In this document: positions 24,478-32,160 of the stretch, in pieces
Layout of the letters: the number at the start of each line of letters is the position of its first letter
Position numbering within the stretch: the stretch's first letter is position 1
Source of the DNA: Methyloceanibacter caenitepidi
GTDB lineage: Bacteria; Pseudomonadota; Alphaproteobacteria; Rhizobiales; Methyloligellaceae
Direction: 5' to 3'
NCBI RefSeq assembly: GCF_000828475.1
Contig: NZ_AP014648.1
Span: 3,173,400-3,237,399 of the forward strand
DNA: 64,000 nt
Made by a program: the position numbers and the translations under genes
The notes under the pieces: model-generated
Told to the model about the DNA's origin: nothing
The model's database searches: none
The model's input: only the letters and a program-made list of their open reading frames with translations

Positions 24478-27264
24478 CTACCACTTCACCCTTGCGCCTG
24501 CCATCACAGACCGGCCGAGGCCAGGCTTGATGCCATCCTCGCGGTCGGTGATGTACAGCTTGTCTGTCAGGTTCTCGCCCGAGACGAAGACCACCATCTC
24601 GCTCCCGAACACATCCGTGGGGATCGTGTAGTTGGCCCGCGCATTGAGCAGCCAAACACTTGGGACCAAGCCATCTTCACCGCTGGGGTCACCGCCGAAA
24701 GGCGTATTCTCTTCGTCCGTATAGAACTCGCCCCGATAGACGAAGCTGACGCTCGCATTCCAGCCGGCCGTGCTCTCGATGCCGGTTGTCAGATACGCGA
24801 CCTCACGCGGCGCAAAGGGAATGCGGTTGCCAACGATGCTCTCGCCGCCCGGCAGAACACCCTCGGTCACCACGCCGTTCGAATAGGTGAACGTGCCTTC
24901 AAAATACGGGTTGAGGTTCCATCCCGTGAACGGGCGGGAGTCGAGGCGGCCATACATTTCGACACCGCTGATCTCGACCTGGTCGATGTTTGTGTAGACG
25001 TTGAGCCCCGAAGTCGTCGTTGAGGATCCACGGACTTGATAGTTCTCGATGGACTTGAAGAAGCCCGCCATATCGAACGTCACGCCCTTGACGCCTGTCG
25101 AACGCACACCGAGCTGGAAGTTGTCGCCGAGCTCGTCTTTCGGCGGGAAGGGTCCCTCGCGCTGCACGGGGATCGTCACGCCGCGGTTGTACCCGCCATA
25201 CATCGTCGTGTGGTAGACGGTCTCGTAGTCCTGAAGCGACTTCCCGTCGTAGACGGGCGCGACCTGCTTGCCGAACAGACCCCAAGAAAAGGAGATGCCC
25301 GGCAGCCAGTACGTCTTGTCGTAGTTGAAATTTTGATCGTTCGGGTTGATCTCGAAGACAACGCACTCGCCTTCATTGAAGAAGTCCTGTCCGTCGATCT
25401 CGCACTCCTCGAGCTCGCGCTCGCCCTCGCCCTCTTCCTCACTCGAGGAGAGCTGGCGAACCTTCGAGGAGATGTGCTCGAAGCGAATGCCGGGCACGAT
25501 ATCGATGGCGGGGGTCGCCTTAATCACCGTCTGCGCATAAGCCGATACGGCATCCGCCTCGTGCTCGCTGTCGAAGACTGTGAGGCCCCTGTCATCGCCA
25601 TCCTCCAAGATTTCGCCCTGACGGCCGAAGAAATTGCGGTTGGCGAAGGTGTGGTGCTCGTATCGTGCGCCGAACTGGAAGTCCTGGTTAAGCCCAGCGA
25701 TCAATTCGCGGTTGGCCAACTCGAAACGCTGCTCGCCACCGACATGCTGGTAGGTCCGCAGGCGCCCGAGCATTACGCCTTCGGGGATGATCACATCGTC
25801 GCCGAGCAAAAACGGCGCAAAATTGCCTTCCGCCTGCGATGGATCGGCACCTTCGAAGTTCTGATACCGGTCGCGGCGGTGGTGGTAATAGTAGACCCGC
25901 GTGTTCGAGCTGGTGTCTTCGTCGAAGTAGTAATTCAGGGTGCCCTGAAGCCGGAACGGATCGGCGTTGTACGTGCTGAAGCGCGAACCCGGGTTGAAGC
26001 AGCTCTTGCAGTGCTTGATCTCTCGGAAGAAGGCCTGCTCGACGGTATCGGAGCGGAACACGGTCGCCTCTTCTTCCTCGAGCTCCTCATCCTCCTCGAG
26101 ATCGCCCTCCTCCTCTTCGCCGTCCTCTTCTTCTTCGAATTCTAGGTTGGCTTCGTCGTATTTGTCGCGCTGACGCATATAGGACCCAGAGAACACAAAG
26201 TCCGCGTTGGTATCCTTCCAGCCGACAGCAGCATAAAAGTCGTTGTAGGTCAGGCGCTCCGTATCCCAGGTGCCTTGAACGTCGGCGCCCGTGTACGATA
26301 CGACGGTTCCCCAGTTCTCCCAGGTCTTTCGGTTGTGCACGTGCCATTTGCCCGCGCCACCGTCGCCGCCAGCGCCGTTAAGCGCGACAGCGCCACCTTC
26401 ACCCGACATGACGAACTCATCCGGACCAAAGGGCTGCAGATTGCGGAAGTTGACCGCGCCGAAGTTATTGTTCGGGGCGTAGATGATCGAGCCCTTGATC
26501 ACTTCGACGGCCTCGATACGATCCGGCGGCGGCACGTAGTGCACGGACGGATCGATATAGAGGCTCATGTTGATGGACTGACCGTCCTCCATGACAAGAA
26601 TCTTACGCGACCGCCGCGGGTTCGAACCGCGGATACCGATACCGCCCTGGTTGCCGATGCCGTCGTCGTTGACGATCGTAAGACCGGGGACGCGCTGGAG
26701 GATGTCGTTGGTGCTGAGCGGATCTTGCTCATTGATCTGCTGGCGCGTCACGCGGCTACCGGCTTCGGAGAAATTTTGAAGGTTGCCGGGCGCGATGCCG
26801 TTGTTCGGATTGATCGGCGACTCGGCGCCGTTCCATGTCCGCTCGAAATTCGCCTCGCCGGCGGCCGGACCGTAATACTCGGGCTGCTGCTGCGTGATTA
26901 GTGTCGGAAAGAACTCTTCGGGTTCGATAGGCTCGAACGCCGGCTGGGCGGACGGCGGCTCGTACGCCACCGGTTGCGGCGCAGGGACCGAAACGGGCCG
27001 CGGCTCCGGCCGGGCTTCAGCCTGGACAGGTTCCGGCGGTTGCTCGGGTTCCGGTTGGGATTGAATGATTTCGACGGCGGGGACATCGCCTTCGAGCTCG
27101 AGCGTGGCGTCGGCAGGAGGCTCGCCGCCCACCGCCGGCGCCGTCACCGCCGGCGCTGTCTCTTCTGAAATAACTTCATTTTCAGTGGCTTGACCGACTG
27201 CTTCAGCCGGCAAAAAGGCACAAATACCAAGCGCCAGCGCGCCCCCGCACACTCTGGGTCCCAT
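24478..27264 (-). CDS. TonB-dependent outer-membrane receptor 2 with acidic Cys-containing inserts
   Basis: 928 residues from ATG 27264 (a TTG two codons upstream is weaker); a G-run SD is present. It is highly similar to receptor 1 over the whole length: the same signal peptide, Pro/Glu linker, plug (GIGIRGSNPRRSRKILVMEDG) and C-terminal Trp (AGARVKW). The acidic insert is even longer (FEEEEDGEEEEGDLEEDEEL), with HCKSC after it, and a second Cys-bearing acidic loop (ECEIDGQDFFNEGECVVF). A 72-bp stretch (25141-25212) is identical to 21781-21852 in receptor 1, indicating gene conversion. The divergent upstream region precedes the ExbB-ExbD-TonB operon. Confidence 0.93.
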   Translation of the reverse strand: MGPRVCGGALALGICAFLPAEAVGQATENEVISEETAPAVTAPAVGGEPPADATLELEGDVPAVEIIQSQPEPEQPPEPVQAEARPEPRPVSVPAPQPVAYEPPSAQPAFEPIEPEEFFPTLITQQQPEYYGPAAGEANFERTWNGAESPINPNNGIAPGNLQNFSEAGSRVTRQQINEQDPLSTNDILQRVPGLTIVNDDGIGNQGGIGIRGSNPRRSRKILVMEDGQSINMSLYIDPSVHYVPPPDRIEAVEVIKGSIIYAPNNNFGAVNFRNLQPFGPDEFVMSGEGGAVALNGAGGDGGAGKWHVHNRKTWENWGTVVSYTGADVQGTWDTERLTYNDFYAAVGWKDTNADFVFSGSYMRQRDKYDEANLEFEEEEDGEEEEGDLEEDEELEEEEATVFRSDTVEQAFFREIKHCKSCFNPGSRFSTYNADPFRLQGTLNYYFDEDTSSNTRVYYYHHRRDRYQNFEGADPSQAEGNFAPFLLGDDVIIPEGVMLGRLRTYQHVGGEQRFELANRELIAGLNQDFQFGARYEHHTFANRNFFGRQGEILEDGDDRGLTVFDSEHEADAVSAYAQTVIKATPAIDIVPGIRFEHISSKVRQLSSSEEEGEGERELEECEIDGQDFFNEGECVVFEINPNDQNFNYDKTYWLPGISFSWGLFGKQVAPVYDGKSLQDYETVYHTTMYGGYNRGVTIPVQREGPFPPKDELGDNFQLGVRSTGVKGVTFDMAGFFKSIENYQVRGSSTTTSGLNVYTNIDQVEISGVEMYGRLDSRPFTGWNLNPYFEGTFTYSNGVVTEGVLPGGESIVGNRIPFAPREVAYLTTGIESTAGWNASVSFVYRGEFYTDEENTPFGGDPSGEDGLVPSVWLLNARANYTIPTDVFGSEMVVFVSGENLTDKLYITDREDGIKPGLGRSVMAGARVKW

Positions 27265-27666
27265 AGTCAAAGCCCCCCACAGGCAAACCTAGTTGGCTAG
27301 GTTCCATTTTCCATTAACGAAAAATTAGCATTGACGGACGGGTCAATCTACCCGAATGCCCCTGGGTCTTTTGGAAGGACAATTAGGAACATTTGGCAAG
27401 TGACTTACCAAATCATCCCTTGGCAACGTGCTTGAATGCCCTCGACCGCCACGCTAAAAAATCTCTGGTACTCTCGGAGGACCTACTAACTAGTCTTTGG
27501 TTTGGATGTCGGTCCAAGTGTCGAGGCGCCCAGAACTTGCTGGCGGCCTCGCGCGGTACCCTCAACCAAGATCGAGGAACATAAAAGGGAGCGGCTAAAG
27601 CCGTCGGAACGCCGTCAGGCAACCGAAACCTGATCTTTCAAAGCAGGCTCGGTATGGGAGGTATTT
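27265..27666. other. 402-bp divergent intergenic region between receptor 2 and the exb operon
   Basis: No gene is seen; a 63-codon frame near 27393 is unconvincing. The region is AT-rich near the receptor side and holds the inverted repeat at 27286-27303. It must contain promoters for both directions, so the two transcription units are probably co-regulated. Confidence 0.6.
27286..27303. promoter_or_regulatory. Inverted repeat AACCTAG-TTGG-CTAGGTT upstream of receptor 2
   Basis: Perfect 7-bp arms around TTGG, about 22 bp before the receptor 2 start codon. The location suits an operator or a 5'-UTR hairpin; no known binding consensus was recognised. Confidence 0.5.
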
Positions 27667-28182
27667 GTGCTTTTTTTGACTAGAGACAACCGGCATGCGG
27701 CCACTTGCACCCGGCAAATTCTCGTAGCTGTTCTGGCGCTTGCCGCAGCACTGCTCATCCGGCCGGCCATCGCTACGGCCGAGGAGGACGCTGTCGCCGC
27801 GGCCGAAGAGGCTACCTCCGCCGACACCAAGCAGGCCAGCGTTGCTATCGAGCTCAACAAGCTCGAGCCCAAAGGCTCCGACTGCCGCGCCTACTTCGTC
27901 ATCGACAACAAGAGCGACAAGGCATACGAGACCCTGAAGCTCGACTTCATCCTCTTTCGTCCGGACGGCATCATCGACCAACGCTTCGCCGTCGAACTTG
28001 CGCCGCTCAAGGCCAAGAAGCGAACCGTGAAGCTCTTCGATGTCGCCAGCACGTCTTGCGACGACGTTGGGAGTTTCTTGATCAATGATGTGATGGAGTG
28101 CAAGGCCGGGTCGCAAGACGTGGCCGACTGCCTCGGGGATCTTGCCCTGTCGAGCAGGACCGACAACGCACTTAACAAATAG
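27667..28182 (+). CDS. Exported protein of unknown function at the head of the exbB-exbD-tonB operon
   Basis: 171 residues from GTG 27667, which has GGAGG at 5 nt spacing. Signal peptide QILVAVLALAAALLIRPAIATA, then an Ala/Glu stretch, and a globular domain: SVAIELNKLEPKGSDCRAYF, NKSDKAYETLKLDFILFRPDGIID, LKAKKRTVKLFDVASTSCDDVGSFLINDVMEC. Three conserved-looking cysteines. I recall similar proteins next to ExbB in other alphaproteobacteria, but the function is unknown. The stop precedes exbB by 11 bp, so it belongs to the TonB-energising operon. Confidence 0.8.
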   Translation: MLFLTRDNRHAATCTRQILVAVLALAAALLIRPAIATAEEDAVAAAEEATSADTKQASVAIELNKLEPKGSDCRAYFVIDNKSDKAYETLKLDFILFRPDGIIDQRFAVELAPLKAKKRTVKLFDVASTSCDDVGSFLINDVMECKAGSQDVADCLGDLALSSRTDNALNK

Positions 28183-28193
28183 GACTCGGCACC

Positions 28194-28916
28194 GTGGAAG
28201 TAGAACAGGAAATCGCCGTAGCGGCTGCAGCTCACGACTACAGCGTCTGGGGACTGCTCATGCAGGCCGACCCCGTAGTCAAGGGCGTGATTTTGCTTCT
28301 CGTCCTGGCCTCCGTGGCATGCTGGGCGATCATCTTCGAGAAAATTGTGCGGGTTAACTGGCTGAAGGGCGGCATCCGCCGCCTCGCCAAGACCCGATCG
28401 AGCGCCGATAAGGGCGGATTTCCCCGCAAGGTGCTCGAGGCCGGCGAAGCCGAATTGCAGGCGGACTTCGACGATACGCCGATCGAACGCCGATACCGGG
28501 TGGAGACCGCCCTCCGGCACGCTCTGAAAACGCAAATTCAGAAAGTGGAGGTCGGCCTGCCCTTCTTGGCGACCGTCGGCTCGGCCGCGCCCTTCGTCGG
28601 TCTGTTCGGAACCGTTTGGGGCATCGTCAACAGCTTTACCGCCATCGCAACGCAGAAGGACACGAGCCTCGCGGTCGTAGCGCCCGGCATCGCCGAGGCC
28701 CTTATCGTGACAGCGATCGGTCTCGCCGCGGCTATTCCCGCGGTCGTCGCCTACAACCAGATTTCCGTCGCGCTCGGCCGCGCCTTCGCCAAGGGCAATG
28801 ACGCGATCATTGAGATCGCCCGCGACCTGACCGAAGACGAAACCGAAGCCACGCCGCAATCGCGGCGTGCGCGTGGCGATAACGTGGAACCGCTCCGCGC
28901 AGGGAAGCCTTCGTAA
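28194..28916 (+). CDS. exbB: ExbB, MotA/TolQ/ExbB proton channel subunit
   Basis: Part of the proton-motive-force engine that energises TonB-dependent receptors. 240 residues from GTG 28194. One N-terminal transmembrane segment (GVILLLVLASVACWAIIFEKI), a cytoplasmic domain, then two C-terminal helices with the signatures GLPFLATVGSAAPFVGLFGTVWGI and APGIAEALIVTAIGLAAAIPAVVAYN. TolQ is a possible alternative, but the operon partners (ExbD, TonB and receptors nearby) favour ExbB. It overlaps exbD by 1 bp (TAATG). Confidence 0.93.
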   Translation: MEVEQEIAVAAAAHDYSVWGLLMQADPVVKGVILLLVLASVACWAIIFEKIVRVNWLKGGIRRLAKTRSSADKGGFPRKVLEAGEAELQADFDDTPIERRYRVETALRHALKTQIQKVEVGLPFLATVGSAAPFVGLFGTVWGIVNSFTAIATQKDTSLAVVAPGIAEALIVTAIGLAAAIPAVVAYNQISVALGRAFAKGNDAIIEIARDLTEDETEATPQSRRARGDNVEPLRAGKPS

Positions 28917-29362
28917 TGGGTATGTCCGTCGGCAATGGCGGGGGCGCCGAGGAAGGCGGATACCGCCCGATCTCGGAGATCAACATCACGCCCATGGTCG
29001 ACGTGATGCTCGTGCTCCTGATCATCTTCATGATCACCGCGCCGCTGCTGGTCGCCGGCGTTCCAGTAGAGCTGCCGAAGACGTCCGCCGCCAAGGTCAG
29101 TCAGCCCAAGAAGCCGATGATCGTCTCATTGGATGCGGACGGTCTTGTCTACATCCGCGACGAGCAGGTCACAGCCGACACGCTGGTGCCGCGCCTTCAG
29201 GCTCTTCGGCAATCCGAGGGCGACACGGTGGTTTATGTGCGCGGCGACAAGAGCCGTCCCTACGGCGAAGTGATGGAAATCCTCGGCCGCGTCGGCTCAA
29301 GTGGTTATTCGCGCGTCTCGCTGCTGTCTCAGCCCAAGGCCGGCGCAGCACCGGGTCAATAG
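28916..29362 (+). CDS. exbD: ExbD biopolymer transport protein
   Basis: 148 residues; single transmembrane helix containing the functionally essential Asp: INITPMVDVMLVLLIIFMIT (the D in PMVDV). The periplasmic domain follows (VELPKTSAAKVSQPKKPMIV, VYIRDEQVTADTLVPRLQAL). It forms the ExbB-ExbD motor. The start overlaps exbB by 1 bp, and tonB starts 20 bp after the stop. Confidence 0.95.
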   Translation: MGMSVGNGGGAEEGGYRPISEINITPMVDVMLVLLIIFMITAPLLVAGVPVELPKTSAAKVSQPKKPMIVSLDADGLVYIRDEQVTADTLVPRLQALRQSEGDTVVYVRGDKSRPYGEVMEILGRVGSSGYSRVSLLSQPKAGAAPGQ

Positions 29363-29381
29363 CGCGCCAAGCGGAGCCGTC

Positions 29382-30155
29382 ATGCCGCTCAATATCATTG
29401 CATGGTTGGTATCACTCGGCGTCCACGCCGCCTTTGTGCTTGCCCTTTTGCTGCCCGACTCCGGCGGCGCGGCAATTCAGGAAGGTTCGGGGGGCGACAT
29501 CATGGTCGTCGAGCAAGGCATTGCCATCGAGGGTATTGCGAAGCTCGGCGAGGATGCCATGTCGGTCGAGGCCGTCGAGGCACCGCCCGTGATGACCGCC
29601 GCGGCACAGCCGCTGGAGCAGGTTGAGGCCGTCGAGCAGCAGGAAGAAGTCCCTGTGGAAGACGTCCCGGAGGTCGAGCCGGTCGAAGACACTTTGCTGA
29701 CATCGGAGGCGGGCCCCGAGAACGAGTTGATCGAGCCCGTTGAAGAACTGGTGCAGGAGGAGCCCGAACCTGAGGTGAAGGAACAGCCCCTGCCGCAGCA
29801 GCTGGCCTCTGTCGCGCAGCAAACCGTCATTGCGATGCGCGAAAGCTCAGGTCAGGAGCTGTCCGGCGGTGACGCCACCGCGCACAGGGCCTATCTCGGC
29901 AAGCTTCGGGTCCATCTCGAGCGGGCGAAAATCAACCCCCGCACGACCCGCGTCGGCACGGCCGTCGTACGCCTGACGGTCAAGTCCGATGGAGAACTCG
30001 TCGCACATAAGATCGTCAAGAGCTCCGGCTACAAGGAACTCGACAAGGCCGCGCTCGACTCGATCGCAAGCGCCGCGCCCTATCCGTCGATCCCGGCGGA
30101 AGTCGGTGAGGAGACCATCTCTGTCTCGGTGCCGTTCCGCTTCACCGTCCGCTAG
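29382..30155 (+). CDS. tonB: TonB energy-transducing protein
   Basis: 257 residues from ATG 29382 (GGAG SD). N-terminal transmembrane anchor (IIAWLVSLGVHAAFVLALLLP, including a conserved His), a long Glu/Pro/Val-rich spanning region (for example VEEQEEVPVEDVPEVEPVED), and a C-terminal TonB domain (AYLGKLRVHLERAKINPRT, TVKSDGELVAHKIVKSSGY, ALDSIASAAPYPSIPAE). It connects the ExbB-ExbD motor to the TonB box of receptors; the nearby receptors are likely partners. The spanning linker is notably acidic rather than Lys/Pro-rich. Confidence 0.95.
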   Translation: MPLNIIAWLVSLGVHAAFVLALLLPDSGGAAIQEGSGGDIMVVEQGIAIEGIAKLGEDAMSVEAVEAPPVMTAAAQPLEQVEAVEQQEEVPVEDVPEVEPVEDTLLTSEAGPENELIEPVEELVQEEPEPEVKEQPLPQQLASVAQQTVIAMRESSGQELSGGDATAHRAYLGKLRVHLERAKINPRTTRVGTAVVRLTVKSDGELVAHKIVKSSGYKELDKAALDSIASAAPYPSIPAEVGEETISVSVPFRFTVR

Positions 30156-30173
30156 GGTCTTCTTGGGCCGTCC

Positions 30174-31025
30174 TTAGTCGAACTCGTACCCGATGAAGAC
30201 CTTGATGGCGACATCGGAGGTCGCATCCGTGAGCCCGAACTGCGCACCGAGGCTCACCGTGAACTCCTTGCTTTTTCTATCGACGTCGTAGAGGTCGTCG
30301 TCGCCGACGAAGTCGTCGTCTTCCTTGCCGAACGTGTAGTAGAAGGCAGGCCCGATGCTGTGCTGCTGCTCGTTGAAGGGCCCAGCATTAGACATGTCTT
30401 CAATCTCTCCGAACATCTCGACCGCGAGCCAAAGGCGCTCACCGAACAGTTCTTTGCGCCCTTGCCAGCCGTACTCGAACCCGAAACCTTCCTGATCGTT
30501 CTTGTCACCGATGACGCGGAAGAACAGCGGGTTCAGCACAAGCGTGTAGTTCGACTTTGAAAGCTCGACAATCGGACCGAAAGCGATCTCCGGATCGTTT
30601 TCATCCCGAGCCTCGAACACCGGTTGCTCCGTACCCCCTTGAATTGACAGACCCAACCCGTCGCCTTCCCGCGTAATGAGTTCGAACTGGGTTTCGAACT
30701 CAATCGCATTGAGGTCGGCGCCATTGTCGTCGATCGGCTCATCGAGGACCTGGGTTAGCGCCACTAGCCAATATGTGGTGGGACTGTATTGAATCTCGAA
30801 GTCATGGCTTTGCCGGAGGGGAGCCTCCTCCGTGTCTGGCAGCAGGCTGATATCTTCAACGGCTTGATACGACGGCAGGCCCGTGTGCCACGCACCGCGA
30901 TATTGCAGCTGGGTTTCGCCGGGATCGATGGTGGATTCTTGGATCTCGAACTCCGCGAGCGCAGGGCCGATCGATCCGAGCAGGATCGCCGCGATGGCAA
31001 TGTGGCGTGTGGGGAACGAGACCAT
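30174..31025 (-). CDS. Exported barrel-like protein, paralogue B
   Basis: 283 residues from ATG 31025. Signal peptide (IAAILLGSIGPALA) then AEFEIQESTIDPGETQLQYRG, with an acidic segment near residue 80 (LPDTEEAPLRQSHDFEIQY). Alternating aromatic/hydrophobic stretches (FELITREGDGLGLSI, YTLVLNPLFFRVI, FGFEYGWQGRKEL) and a C-terminal GYEFD suggest an outer-membrane beta-barrel of the transporter/phenol-pathway MetA-like type. It is a clear paralogue of the upstream gene (shared AEFEI start and RQSH-E-QY motif). A TGATG overlap couples both. Acidic KEDDDFVGDDD is near the C-terminus. Function unknown; the neighbourhood of the TonB system suggests a role in the same transport. Confidence 0.75.
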   Translation of the reverse strand: MVSFPTRHIAIAAILLGSIGPALAEFEIQESTIDPGETQLQYRGAWHTGLPSYQAVEDISLLPDTEEAPLRQSHDFEIQYSPTTYWLVALTQVLDEPIDDNGADLNAIEFETQFELITREGDGLGLSIQGGTEQPVFEARDENDPEIAFGPIVELSKSNYTLVLNPLFFRVIGDKNDQEGFGFEYGWQGRKELFGERLWLAVEMFGEIEDMSNAGPFNEQQHSIGPAFYYTFGKEDDDFVGDDDLYDVDRKSKEFTVSLGAQFGLTDATSDVAIKVFIGYEFD

Positions 31026-31840
31026 CAGAATTCCACCGCGAGAGTTATGCGCACGGCGGACTTGGCCGATGCTTCGGTGAGGCCGAACAACATGCCTGCG
31101 CCTAGGAGCCATTCCCTTTCCGCGTCGGGCGCGGAAAATACGTAGAGACTCGGACCAAGCACGTGCGTCTGCGCCTCGAACGGCCCGGTGTGAGCGAGTT
31201 CCTCAATCTCTCCGAAGCCGAGAACCGCCGCGCCGAGGCGTTCCGTGAATTGATAGCGAAGCTGCGCGGCGTACTCGAAACCGAGGCCGTCATGCTCGGC
31301 ATCCTTACCGACATCCGTCGCGAGCCGGGGGTTGAGGGTGAGAAGCCAAGGTCCGGGAGCGACCTCCATCACCGGACCGAACTCGAACTCGTCAGGCGTA
31401 TTGTCTTCGACAAAGAGCGAGTACGGGCCGTAGCCGGCCATGACCGCCAGGCCGAAGACACCATCGTTACGCGGCACCAGCACGAACTGCGTTTCCACGC
31501 CCAGGGACGAGAACTCGGCGGCCTTGCCGGGCACGCGCTCGACATTCGGGGTGAGGCGCAACATCCACCAGTCCGTCAACCCGTACTGAAGCTCGATCTC
31601 ATGGCTCTGGCGAAGCGCCTCGCGGTCGTCGTCATCGTCGCTAGGAGGCAAGCCCCAGTGTTTGGCGCCGCGATACTCGGCCTCGAAGGCACCCTTCTCG
31701 GCATCGACTTCCGGGATCTCGAATTCCGCAAAGGCCACAGCGGCGGGGAGCATGACGCTCGCCGCGATGCCGCCCCAGACGGCCGCAAGAGCCGACCGGC
31801 CCCGGTTGCCCGGGTTCCCTGCGAGTCCCGACGTAAACAC
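31025..31840 (-). CDS. Exported barrel-like protein, paralogue A
   Basis: 271 residues from GTG 31840, chosen because GGGGGG precedes it at 6 nt and it gives a clean signal peptide (LAAVWGGIAASVMLPAAVAFA); an in-frame ATG at 31912 lacks an SD. Mature sequence AEFEIPEVDAEKGAFEAEYRG, then a DDDDD stretch (PPSDDDDDREALRQSHEIEL). Regions YGLTDWWMLRLTPNVE, LGVETQFVLVPRNDG, PWLLTLNPRLATDVG and LRYQFTERLGAAVLGFGE are beta-strand-like; it ends ITLAVEF, an aromatic C-terminus as in outer-membrane barrels. It is upstream of paralogue B and coupled by TGATG. Confidence 0.72.
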   Translation of the reverse strand: MFTSGLAGNPGNRGRSALAAVWGGIAASVMLPAAVAFAEFEIPEVDAEKGAFEAEYRGAKHWGLPPSDDDDDREALRQSHEIELQYGLTDWWMLRLTPNVERVPGKAAEFSSLGVETQFVLVPRNDGVFGLAVMAGYGPYSLFVEDNTPDEFEFGPVMEVAPGPWLLTLNPRLATDVGKDAEHDGLGFEYAAQLRYQFTERLGAAVLGFGEIEELAHTGPFEAQTHVLGPSLYVFSAPDAEREWLLGAGMLFGLTEASAKSAVRITLAVEF

Positions 31841-32160
31841 GTGCTGCCCCCCAACGCATCCCTCTGGCGGTTTGCCCCGCCTTTTGCTCAATATCCCCGA
31901 AAGATACGTCATATTGCAATGGCGGAGGTGCCATTTTTGCCATTGAATACGGGAAGGTATGGCGGTTTCGCTAGCACGCGCTTGGCGGCGGTGCGGAGCG
32001 CCTACACGTCGCGGACCGCATGCGAACTGCCCGTCAACCAGGTCAAAATGCAGTATAGGTAACAGGCCGCCCCATCGGGCGGAGGGAGTTGACCGCGACC
32101 CAGACGAAAAGCGCGCCCGGAAGCGCCTCGACGCGGCTACCAAGGAGCGCTTTGCATCTG
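31841..32160. other. 320-bp divergent intergenic region between the barrel pair and the histidine kinase
   Basis: No gene is visible. It must hold promoters for both directions; the inverted and direct repeats at 31917-31945 are the only clear signal. A purine-rich AAGGAG lies before the kinase. Confidence 0.55.
31917..31945. promoter_or_regulatory. Candidate operator: CAATGGC inverted repeat with TGCCATT direct repeats
   Basis: CAATGGC (31917-31923) is inverted at 31939-31945 (GCCATTG); within it TGCCATT occurs twice (31929-31935 and 31938-31944). Direct repeats with about a helical turn suit an OmpR-family regulator such as the response regulator encoded at 33753. It lies 77 bp upstream of the GTG start of paralogue A. 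Confidence 0.5.

Noticed and set aside
27393..27584. A 63-codon ORF between receptor 2 and the exb operon
   Set aside because: No ribosome site or recognisable protein features; likely chance.
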